Virus record (IMG/VR): IMGVR_UViG_3300045136_000110
Location: 1-38,252 of that record
Origin: a virus
DNA: 38,252 nucleotides
Strand: one strand, 5' to 3'
Each line of letters starts with the position of its first letter. Position 1 is the first letter of the stretch. Below the pieces are notes generated by a model. It had not been told where the DNA came from and did not search any database. It was given only the letters and a program-made list of their open reading frames with translations. Positions 13,628 to 21,033 of the stretch are shown piece after piece. Position numbers and translations under genes: made by a program.

Positions 13628-13831
13628 TCCCGCAAGTTTTCAGGAAACCGAGTCCGGATTGTTTGCATCATCGCTGGCAGTTCGGTAACGGACTCAGGCC
13701 CGCGGTGGCGTGCGGCACAACCTGACTGCCCGATTCCCAAGCGCTGTAGCCGGCGCAATGGCGCGTGAGCGGGCCCGCGATGAGCGGCATAACCCGGAAG
13801 GCGAGCACTCGTTCAACTTTCGGAGCACATC
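13628..13831 (+). promoter_or_regulatory. 204-bp untranslated leader before the capsid gene
   Basis: This is the longest gap in the virion operon. It contains the second copy of the 14-bp repeat (13638..13651) and GC-rich self-complementary pieces (GGCCCGC near 13697 and GCGGGCCC near 13775) that could pair. No convincing ORF or sigma70 pair is seen. A promoter or structured leader for high capsid expression is likely. Confidence 0.45.
13638..13651 (+). repeat. 14-bp repeat, copy 2 (before capsid)
   Basis: TTTCAGGAAACCGA, identical to 9647..9660 and likewise placed a few bases after a stop codon at the head of an untranslated leader. A weaker 12/14 copy occurs at 27814..27827 before the tail-fibre gene, but inside terminase coding sequence. 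Confidence 0.5.
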
Positions 13832-14692
13832 GTGTCCAATACCATTACCAATGCTTTCGTTCAGCAGTGGGATTCCGAAATCCGGCTGCAGGCGCAGCAG
13901 CGGTTGTCACGGCTGGAAAAGGCTTGCCTGGATCGCGGTTCGATCACGGGCGAGTCGTTCACCGCCAACCGCCTCGCGCCGTTGTCCAGCACGCCGCAGA
14001 AGGTCGTGCGCCACGGCGATACTGTGTGGGATGAGGTCACTCACAGCACGCGCGTCGCCTTGATGCAGGACTTCTACCAGGCGCTTCCCGTCGATCGCAA
14101 CGACGAGCCGAAGGTGCTTGCCAACCCGGCCGCAGGCCCGTATCAGTCGTCGCTGCTGTCTGCGTGGAACCGCCGCAAGGACGGCCTGATCTACAACGCG
14201 GCGATCGGCAACGCCACCGACAAGGCCGGCAACACCATCACACTGCCTAGCGGCCAGAAGATCGCTGCGGGCGGCACGGGCTTCACTAAAGCCAAGATCA
14301 TCCAGGCGCGCGCGCTGTTTCGCAAGAACGAAACGGACGAGAACAACGAGGAAGAGCTATACGCGATTTACAACTTCCGCGCGATGCAGGACATCTTGTC
14401 TGATCTGCAGCTCACCAACGCCGACTACATGGCGGTCAAGATGCTCCAAGAGGGCGACACGACCGGCAAATGGATGGGCGTGACGTGGATCCCCTACGAA
14501 GTGCCGAACAACGCCGGCACCTACTCGCTCATCATGTGGGCAAAGTCGGGCATCCAGATCGGCACGGGCTTCGTCGAGGGCAAGAGCCAGCGCCGCGGCG
14601 ACAAGCAAGACACGATGCAGGTCAGTATGGCGGCTTCGTTCGGCGTGGTGCGCGTCGAGGAAGAAAAAGTCGTGCAGATCGACTACGTGTAA
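13832..14692 (+). CDS. Major capsid protein (BPP-1 type)
   Basis: 286 aa from a GTG with CGGAG 8 nt upstream. The sequence (MSNTITNAFVQQWDSEIRLQ, VVRHGDTVWDEV, YQSSLLSAWNRRKDGLIYNA, and the end MAASFGVVRVEEEKVVQIDYV) has the pattern of the capsid proteins of BPP-1-like podoviruses. These have an HK97-type fold with altered strand order. Flanked by scaffold and cement genes, as in BPP-1. No protease gene is present, as expected for this group. Confidence 0.88.
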   Translation: MSNTITNAFVQQWDSEIRLQAQQRLSRLEKACLDRGSITGESFTANRLAPLSSTPQKVVRHGDTVWDEVTHSTRVALMQDFYQALPVDRNDEPKVLANPAAGPYQSSLLSAWNRRKDGLIYNAAIGNATDKAGNTITLPSGQKIAAGGTGFTKAKIIQARALFRKNETDENNEEELYAIYNFRAMQDILSDLQLTNADYMAVKMLQEGDTTGKWMGVTWIPYEVPNNAGTYSLIMWAKSGIQIGTGFVEGKSQRRGDKQDTMQVSMAASFGVVRVEEEKVVQIDYV

Positions 14693-14704
14693 TAGGAGAC
14701 TGAC

Positions 14705-15157
14705 ATGTCTGAAATCCTCTCACGCAATACCACGGAAATCGCGGCTGGCCGCAAGCTGGGCTTCGACTGCCAAGGCAAGCAGCAGGTCGCGATCTGCGAC
14801 ATGCCGGCCACTTGGTCAGCGCTCAACGGCGATACGTACGGCTTCGGCATCGTCCTGCGCGCGGGCACGCGCCTGGAGGGCTTGCCAGTGATCTCCAACA
14901 GCGCAGGCGCTGCCTCGAGCACGCTGTCGGTCGGCCTGCGCGACCCGGTCACCAAGGCGGCCGTAGACGCCACGGCGCTGGTCAATGCGGCCTCCATCAC
15001 CAGCGCGCAGACGGCCTCGTTTGGCACCGGCACGAAGATCAACAACGGGCAGCGGTATGTGTTGCCGCAGGACTGCGAGCTGTACTGCACGTTCGGCGGT
15101 GCGAATCCGCAGGCCAACCAGGCTATCCGGGTCGAAGTGCCGTACATCACGCCCTGA
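14705..15157 (+). CDS. Bbp16-like capsid cement protein
   Basis: 150 aa. The sequence is beta-rich throughout (TYGFGIVLRAGTRLEG, STLSVGLRDPVTKAAV, DCELYCTFGGANP, IRVEVPYIT), consistent with the jellyroll cement protein that clamps the BPP-1 capsid (Bbp16 family). It directly follows the capsid gene with GGAG before the ATG. An intrinsic terminator follows it. Confidence 0.78.
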   Translation: MSEILSRNTTEIAAGRKLGFDCQGKQQVAICDMPATWSALNGDTYGFGIVLRAGTRLEGLPVISNSAGAASSTLSVGLRDPVTKAAVDATALVNAASITSAQTASFGTGTKINNGQRYVLPQDCELYCTFGGANPQANQAIRVEVPYITP

Positions 15158-15180
15158 TTGTTCGCAGTTGCTTCTTGGGT

Positions 15181-15215
15181 TGGCCCGCGCCGGCAGACGG
15201 CCGGGCCATTTTTTT
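15181..15215 (+). terminator. Intrinsic terminator after capsid and cement genes
   Basis: GGCCCG and CGGGCC arms with an inner CCG/CGG pair form a GC-rich hairpin (15182..15207) followed by seven Ts (15209..15215). It lies in the 73-bp gap before tail tubular A, so some transcripts would end after the two most abundant head proteins. Confidence 0.85.
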
Positions 15216-15230
15216 GAGTGAAGGTATGTT

Positions 15231-15806
15231 ATGGCCACGGAAGTCTCGATTTGCTCGAATGCGCTACTGATGCTCGGTGACAAGGCCATTTCTAGCTTCA
15301 CCGAAAACTCGGCGCGGGCATCGTTGGCGGCCAATCTGTGGCCCGACGTGCGTGACGACATCCTGCGCGCCAAGCCGTGGACGTGTGCCCGCAAACGTGC
15401 GCTGTTGGCCCGCGATCTGACGGCCCCGGCGTTCGGTTTTCAGTACCGGTTTCTCAAGCCCAGCGACTGGCTGCGCACCATTCAGGTCGGCGAGGACTAT
15501 GACGACGTGGCGTTTGCCGACGAGGACGGATACATCCTGGCAGATGTTGACCCGCTGCCGATCAAATACACGTATCAGCTAACCAACCCCGCCAAGTACG
15601 ACGCGATGCTGGTGCGCGTCATGACGCTGGCGATGGCCGCGCAGATGGCTTACGCCATCACGAAATCCGCGGCAGCAGAAGCGAACCGGTTCAATCAATT
15701 AGCCGATGCGTTGCGCCGCGCGGCCGCGGTGAGCGGCCAGGACGACGGGCCGGAGGACGTCGGCGCATTCGACCTGCTGCGAGCGCGATTCAGCGCCCGT
15801 TCCTGA
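15231..15806 (+). CDS. Tail tubular protein A (gp11-like)
   Basis: 191 aa. EVSICSNALLMLGDKAISSF at the N-terminus, then LWPDVRDDILRAKPWTCARKRA and RFLKPSDWLRTI, are the characteristic blocks of the T7 gp11 tail-tube gatekeeper family. It forms the ring between portal and nozzle. The size is typical (T7 gp11 is 196 aa). The ATG follows a GAAGG site right after the terminator. Confidence 0.88.
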   Translation: MATEVSICSNALLMLGDKAISSFTENSARASLAANLWPDVRDDILRAKPWTCARKRALLARDLTAPAFGFQYRFLKPSDWLRTIQVGEDYDDVAFADEDGYILADVDPLPIKYTYQLTNPAKYDAMLVRVMTLAMAAQMAYAITKSAAAEANRFNQLADALRRAAAVSGQDDGPEDVGAFDLLRARFSARS

Positions 15807-15813
15807 GTGCGCC

Positions 15814-18027
15814 ATGCCCAAAGTACAGACGATCCAAACGAACTTCACTGCCGGCGAGCTGTCGCCGCGCTTGCGTGGGCGTGTGGACTTGCAGCGCTAC
15901 ATGAATGGCGCGTTCACACTGCTGAACTGCTACCCGGTGGTGCAGGGCGGGGCGGTGTCGCGTCCTGGCACGCTGTTTACCGGTGTGGCAAAGAATGCCA
16001 ACAAGAAGGCGCGGCTGGTGCCTTTCGTCAAGAACCGCAGCGCCAACTATGTTGTCGAGCTCGGGGATTTGTACGCGCGGGTCTACAAGGACGGCACGTT
16101 CACCGGAGCGGAAGTGGCCAGCCCGTACACCGAAGCGCAGGTGTTCGACGTGGACTATGCGCAGGATGCTGACACGATGTTTCTGGCGCATCAGTCCGTG
16201 CCGATCCAGCGGCTGCGCCGGTTCAGCGACAGCAACTGGAACGTCGCGCAGGCCCCGTTCACCACACTACCGTTCGATGAAATCGGCACCGTACCTGCCG
16301 CGACGCTCACGCTGAGCACCACGGCAGTGGGCGCCGGGCGCACGGCAAACGCTTCGGCGGGAGTGTTTTTGGCAGCAGACGTGGGCCGCGCGATTCTCTA
16401 CAACGCGGGCATTTTCGTCATCACGGCCGTGAACTCGGCCACGCAAGTCACCGGCGACATCACGATCGCCTTTGAGAGCACCAGCATACCGGTGGGCTGG
16501 AAGCTGGACGCCTCGCCTTTTACCAGCCTGACGCCGGGCGCGGCTTCGCCGGTGGGCACCTCGACATCGCTCACGCTCGGCTTGGCCGGATGGCGTAGCG
16601 AGGACGCCGGCAAATTCGTGCGCATCAATGGCGGCTTGATCAAGATCACGTCGGTGGGCAGCGCTACCGTGGCCACCGGGACGATCATCACCGCGCTTTC
16701 CGGCACCACGGCGGCACCTGCCTTGTCGTGGCAGTTGCTGGCGTCCGTGTGGAATGCGACAGATGGTTACCCGCGCACCGTCAGCCTGCATCAGCAGCGG
16801 CTCGTGGCGGCCGGCTCGCCCGGCTACCCGCAGACGATCTGGGGATCGCGCATCGGAGAATACTTGGATTTCCAGATCGGCACGAATGATAGCGAGGCGT
16901 ATTCGTTCACGCTGAGCTCGGACGAGAACAATCAGATCGCGTTCTTGAGCACCAGCCGCGACCTGATGGCGATGACCTACGGCGCGGAGTATTCGCTGCG
17001 CGGCGGCGTGGAAAAACCCATTACGCCCACCAACGTGACGATCAAGGCCGAGAGCAACCACGGCTGTGCGGGCGTGCGGCCGGTGCAGGTCAAGAAAGAT
17101 TGTGTGTTCGTGCAGCGTGCGGGCAAAAAGTTGCGCGCGCTGGGGTACCGCTACGACTTCGACGGCTATACCGCACCGGACCTGATCGCGCTGGCCGATC
17201 ACTTCACATCGAGGCTGCCTGACGGCACGCAGTTGTCGATCGTCGATATGGCGTTCCAGCAGGAGCCCGACGCGCTACTGTGGGCGGTGCGCAGCGATGG
17301 GAAGCTGCTGTCATGCACACTCGACCGCGACCCCGAAATTGCGGTGACCGGCTGGGCGCTGCATGAGATTGCCGGCGGTTTCGTCGAATCGGTCTGCACC
17401 GTGCCCAATGCCACTGCCGAAGCGGTGTATCTGCTGGTGCAGCGCACCGTCAACGGGCAAAACGTGCGCTACATCGAGCGCCTGGAGATGACGACGACGA
17501 GCACGCGCGCCAGTGAAGTCAACCTCGCGCAACTGGACTGTGCGGTGATGCTTTACAACGCGGGCGGCGCAACTGTGTGGCAACACCCGCAATTGGTCAA
17601 CACGCAAGTGCAGGTGCTGGCCGATGGCGCCTACATGGGCACATTCACAACTGACAACGCAGGCAACGTCACACTGCCGCGAACGGCCTACAGCGTGCAG
17701 ATTGGCTTGGGTTTCGTGGCCAAAGTCGTGCCGGTGACGCCGGAAGTGGGCACGCAAAGCGGAACGTCGTTCGGGCAGTCCATGTCCACCAGCCGCATCG
17801 TCGCCAGTTTCCTGAACACCGGGCCGTGCACCATCAACGGGCAGCCGCTCACGTTCCAGTCGTTCGGAGCAAACCTGCTGGACAAGCCGCCGCCGATTTT
17901 CACCGGCGTTGTTGAAATTAGCGACAGTGGCTGGGCGGACGGCGAAAGCACGCTGACGTTCACACGCGACTTGCCGTTTCCATTCCATTTGCGCGCGGTA
18001 GTGCGCGATTTCACGGTGAACGCATGA
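15814..18027 (+). CDS. Tail tubular protein B (nozzle, gp12-like)
   Basis: 737 aa. The N-terminus has NFTAGELSPRLRGRVDLQRYMNG..., then NCYPVVQGGAVSRPGT, a hallmark of podovirus nozzle proteins. YPRTVSLHQQRLVAAGSP near 325-342 and GSRIGEYLDF confirm this. The rest is beta-rich repeat structure. Six copies form the nozzle at the end of the short tail, which docks the fibres. It follows tail tubular A as in T7 and BPP-1. Confidence 0.9.
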   Translation: MPKVQTIQTNFTAGELSPRLRGRVDLQRYMNGAFTLLNCYPVVQGGAVSRPGTLFTGVAKNANKKARLVPFVKNRSANYVVELGDLYARVYKDGTFTGAEVASPYTEAQVFDVDYAQDADTMFLAHQSVPIQRLRRFSDSNWNVAQAPFTTLPFDEIGTVPAATLTLSTTAVGAGRTANASAGVFLAADVGRAILYNAGIFVITAVNSATQVTGDITIAFESTSIPVGWKLDASPFTSLTPGAASPVGTSTSLTLGLAGWRSEDAGKFVRINGGLIKITSVGSATVATGTIITALSGTTAAPALSWQLLASVWNATDGYPRTVSLHQQRLVAAGSPGYPQTIWGSRIGEYLDFQIGTNDSEAYSFTLSSDENNQIAFLSTSRDLMAMTYGAEYSLRGGVEKPITPTNVTIKAESNHGCAGVRPVQVKKDCVFVQRAGKKLRALGYRYDFDGYTAPDLIALADHFTSRLPDGTQLSIVDMAFQQEPDALLWAVRSDGKLLSCTLDRDPEIAVTGWALHEIAGGFVESVCTVPNATAEAVYLLVQRTVNGQNVRYIERLEMTTTSTRASEVNLAQLDCAVMLYNAGGATVWQHPQLVNTQVQVLADGAYMGTFTTDNAGNVTLPRTAYSVQIGLGFVAKVVPVTPEVGTQSGTSFGQSMSTSRIVASFLNTGPCTINGQPLTFQSFGANLLDKPPPIFTGVVEISDSGWADGESTLTFTRDLPFPFHLRAVVRDFTVNA

Positions 18028-18494
18028 CACAGCTGCGACTAGCGCCCATTTCTGAGGCGGCCATCGTTGAAGTGCTGGCCAACCTCAGCGCGGACGACGC
18101 GCAGGAACTGCATGCCGCGGGCATTGCCGACGCGCATGCCGAGTTCGTGCGCGCGGCATGTCTGGCGACTTACGCTGGCGCCTGCTACGCCGAGCAGCAG
18201 TGCATTGCCGTGTTCGGCGTGACGCCGCACCCTAACGATCCGGCCGTAGGCATCTGCTGGATGATCGGCACCGAGGGTGTCAAGCAGCACCCGCGACAAT
18301 GGATGCGCTTGTCGCACAGCGTGGTGCGCATCATGCAGCGCCATGCGGTGGTGTTGCTGAACCTGGTGTACTGCGGCCACGCGCGCGCGATCCGCTGGCT
18401 CGAGTGTCTAGGCTTTACGCTGCACCGCGATCAACCCTGCGGGCCGGGCGGGGCGTTCATTCCGTTTGTGATGCAGGGGGCTGCCGATGTGTGA
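18024..18494 (+). CDS. Internal virion protein A (gp13-like, GNAT-type fold)
   Basis: 156 aa, ATGA overlap with the nozzle gene. The pattern SEAAIVEVLANLS, AVFGVTPHPNDPAVGICWMIGT, HSVVRIMQRHAVVLLNLVYCGHARAIRWLECLGF is that of the T7 gp13 family, whose fold resembles GNAT acetyltransferases. Gp13 acts in virion assembly rather than acetylation, so an enzymatic role should not be assumed. Confidence 0.75.
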   Translation: MTQLRLAPISEAAIVEVLANLSADDAQELHAAGIADAHAEFVRAACLATYAGACYAEQQCIAVFGVTPHPNDPAVGICWMIGTEGVKQHPRQWMRLSHSVVRIMQRHAVVLLNLVYCGHARAIRWLECLGFTLHRDQPCGPGGAFIPFVMQGAADV

Positions 18495-18993
18495 TCCGAC
18501 AACCATCCTGATCGGCAGCACGGCCATGCAAGCCGTGGGGCAGATTCAGCAAGGCAACGCAGCCAACTCCCAGGCGCAATACGAGGCGGGGCAACTGGCC
18601 ATGAGCGCCGGGCAGGAAATGGACGCGGCCAAGCAAAAGGCCAAGATCATCCGGCGCCAAACCGAAGCGCAGCGCAGTGCGGCGGTGGCGGCGCAGGCGG
18701 CCAGCGGCGTGAAGATCGGCGAGGGTTCGGCGCTGGAGGCTGAGCGCGCCATCGTGACGGCTGGCGAGGAGGACGCGTTCATGACGCTGCTGACAGGCCA
18801 GCGCCGCTACGATCAACTAGCGCAGCAAGCCGCAATGACGCGCCGTGCGGGGGTCAATGCGCAGTACGGCGGTTATATGAACGCGGCGGGCACGGTGTTG
18901 AATGCCTACGGTGAGTACACCCGTTGGGGCGCAAAGCGCGAGCAGATCGCGCAGAGCGGCCCGCCGCAAGGCGGCACCAGGAGGGGCTTGTAA
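18487..18993 (+). CDS. Internal virion protein B (gp14-like)
   Basis: 168 aa. MCDPTTILIGSTAMQAVGQI is a short hydrophobic start. It is followed by a long Ala/Gln helix (AQYEAGQLAMSAGQEMDAAKQKAKIIRRQ...) and SGVKIGEGSALEAERAIVTAGEEDAF. This is the recognised layout of T7 gp14-type proteins, which are ejected into the host outer membrane at infection to make the DNA channel. Position after gp13-like and before gp15-like genes fits. Confidence 0.8.
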   Translation: MCDPTTILIGSTAMQAVGQIQQGNAANSQAQYEAGQLAMSAGQEMDAAKQKAKIIRRQTEAQRSAAVAAQAASGVKIGEGSALEAERAIVTAGEEDAFMTLLTGQRRYDQLAQQAAMTRRAGVNAQYGGYMNAAGTVLNAYGEYTRWGAKREQIAQSGPPQGGTRRGL

Positions 18994-21032
18994 TGGCCAA
19001 GGTCATCGTCCCGCCAGGCGGCGACACGATCGCCGCGCCTACGTCGCCCATGAATGCGCCTGCTGGCGCGTTCGAGCGCGGCAACGGATTGGTGCAGCTG
19101 GGGCGGGTAGGCGCGCAATATGCCACCGAAGTGATGGACGATCAATTGCGCCGCGAGGAGCAGCAGGCGCATGTGGCACGCAAAATTGCAGCGGTCAACG
19201 CCAAGGTGGGAATTGACAACACCATCAATGACCTGACAGACAAGTACCGCAACGGACTGCGCGACAACACGATCAGCCCGGACGTGGCGCAGGCCGATTT
19301 CACGAAAGAAGCGCAAGCGGCGGTAGCCGAGGCGACGAAAAACCTGCACTCGGAAGATGCGGCATTGATTCGCGCCGAAGCGCAGGGGCGCGTGGGCTTG
19401 GGCGCCAATCACGTCGGCGATGCGGTTGTGGCGTACAACCAGCGCACGGTGCTGACCGGGCTGCTGACGGCAGAAGAGCAGTACCAGCGCTTGGCGCAGA
19501 CCGACATCGGCAAAGCAGAGAAAGAGTACCTGCAGACGCTCAACATTCTGGGCCCGCAGGCGGGCTTGCAGCCGAATCAAATTGCCGAGCGTGCGCAGAA
19601 GTTCCGCGAAAACATCTGGTACACCAAGGGTTACGCATTGGTGTCGGCGGCGCGCGATGATCGCAAGGCGCTGCGCGATGCCGAGCGGCAGTTGCTGTCG
19701 CCGCAGTTTGACGCCATTGACCCGCAGCGCAAGGCGGTACTGCTGGATCGCGTGAATGCCTATGGGTTTCGGCTCGATCAGCAAGCCGAGCTCGCGGCGC
19801 AGCGCGCGCAGCGCGAATGGGAGCGCCGGCTCAAGCAAGCCGAGGCCGTGACCAATACTTTCCAGGCGATGGCCGACAAGGGTACGGTGCTGGATCCCAA
19901 TTACATCGATCAAGCCATGCAGGCAACGCAGGGCACACCGTACCAAGCGGCGATCGTCGCAATGGCCAAGCAAGCACGTGAAGTGGGCGGCTTGGCAGCG
20001 CAACCGATTGTGATACAGCAGCGGGCGCTAGACGAAATCAACGCACTGATTGCGCAGCGCGGGCGCAGCCCCGATCTGGATCGGCGCAAAGATCAGATAG
20101 AGCGCGCGCTGCGCGGCAGCGTGACCGATGCCAAGATTGACCCGCTGCGTGCCGGCTTGGAACGCGGCGTGATTACTGACTTGAAGCCGCTGGACTTGTC
20201 TGGCGGCATCGGCGGCATCGTGACGCAACTGCGCGACCGCGTCCCGCTGGCACAGCGCGTGAGCGTATGGGCTGGCAAGCCCGTGTCGCCGCTGACCGAG
20301 GACGAAGCGGCAACACTCAAGACGCAGATGGATGCGCTGCCGGCCAAGGAGCGATCAGCCGTGGTGTCCTCTATCGCTGCGGTCGTCGGGCCAGACTCGG
20401 CGCAGGGCATGGCCGCGCAGCTCAATGGCAAGGACAAGGCACTGGCGCTTGCGTTTGCCTATGCTGGGCAGAAAACGACGGCCGGGCGCTTTACGTCCGA
20501 GTTGCTGCTCAAGGGGCAGCAGGCGCAAAAGGACGGCACGAGCACGCGAAACGAAAAGCAGCCCGAGCTGAAGGTGCAGCAGTGGTCAGCGCACATTGCC
20601 GACGAACTGCAGGACGTTTACCCCGCGCAGACGCTGACCGATCAGACGCGCGAGGCGGCACTGCTGATCGCCCATGGCATCGCCTCGGAGGCGGGCGGCC
20701 AGTTGAGCAAGAATGATCTCGACCGCGCGGTGCGCCTGGCCATTGGCGGCAGCATCGTGGAGTACAACGGTAGAAAGGTGCCACTGCCTGGGGGCGTAAG
20801 CGAGGATACGTTCAACCAGCGGCTGCGCTCGGTCAGTGCCGACGAGCTGCGCAAGCAGGCGCCGGAAGGCAAGGTCATCGCCGGCGGCGTGGCAGTGCCG
20901 GTGGAGGAGTTCGTCAAGACGCTGCCAGGCCAGCAATATCTCTATGCCGGGCCCGGCCGATACGCCGTGCTGGTCGGTGGCCGTCCTGTGCTGAACGCGC
21001 AGCGCAAACCCGTCATCATCGGAGTGCAGTGA
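18993..21032 (+). CDS. Internal virion protein C (gp15-like ejection protein)
   Basis: 679 aa. The start ATG shares a base with the preceding TAA (TAATG), behind GGAGGGG. Almost all helical and Ala/Gln/Arg-rich, starting MAKVIVPPGGDTIAAP and continuing with long charged helices (QLGRVGAQYATEVMDDQLRR). Such proteins build the periplasmic tube of the T7 ejectosome. The C-terminus (GGVAVPVEEFVKTLPGQQYL, GRYAVLVGGRPV) is a small beta domain. Assigned by order and composition more than by a named motif. Confidence 0.75.
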   Translation: MAKVIVPPGGDTIAAPTSPMNAPAGAFERGNGLVQLGRVGAQYATEVMDDQLRREEQQAHVARKIAAVNAKVGIDNTINDLTDKYRNGLRDNTISPDVAQADFTKEAQAAVAEATKNLHSEDAALIRAEAQGRVGLGANHVGDAVVAYNQRTVLTGLLTAEEQYQRLAQTDIGKAEKEYLQTLNILGPQAGLQPNQIAERAQKFRENIWYTKGYALVSAARDDRKALRDAERQLLSPQFDAIDPQRKAVLLDRVNAYGFRLDQQAELAAQRAQREWERRLKQAEAVTNTFQAMADKGTVLDPNYIDQAMQATQGTPYQAAIVAMAKQAREVGGLAAQPIVIQQRALDEINALIAQRGRSPDLDRRKDQIERALRGSVTDAKIDPLRAGLERGVITDLKPLDLSGGIGGIVTQLRDRVPLAQRVSVWAGKPVSPLTEDEAATLKTQMDALPAKERSAVVSSIAAVVGPDSAQGMAAQLNGKDKALALAFAYAGQKTTAGRFTSELLLKGQQAQKDGTSTRNEKQPELKVQQWSAHIADELQDVYPAQTLTDQTREAALLIAHGIASEAGGQLSKNDLDRAVRLAIGGSIVEYNGRKVPLPGGVSEDTFNQRLRSVSADELRKQAPEGKVIAGGVAVPVEEFVKTLPGQQYLYAGPGRYAVLVGGRPVLNAQRKPVIIGVQ

Positions 21033-21033
21033 T

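Noticed and set aside
18024-18494. GNAT acetyltransferase enzyme
   Set aside because: The fold resemblance is that of T7 gp13-type virion proteins, and the gene position fits that role. No reason to claim catalysis.
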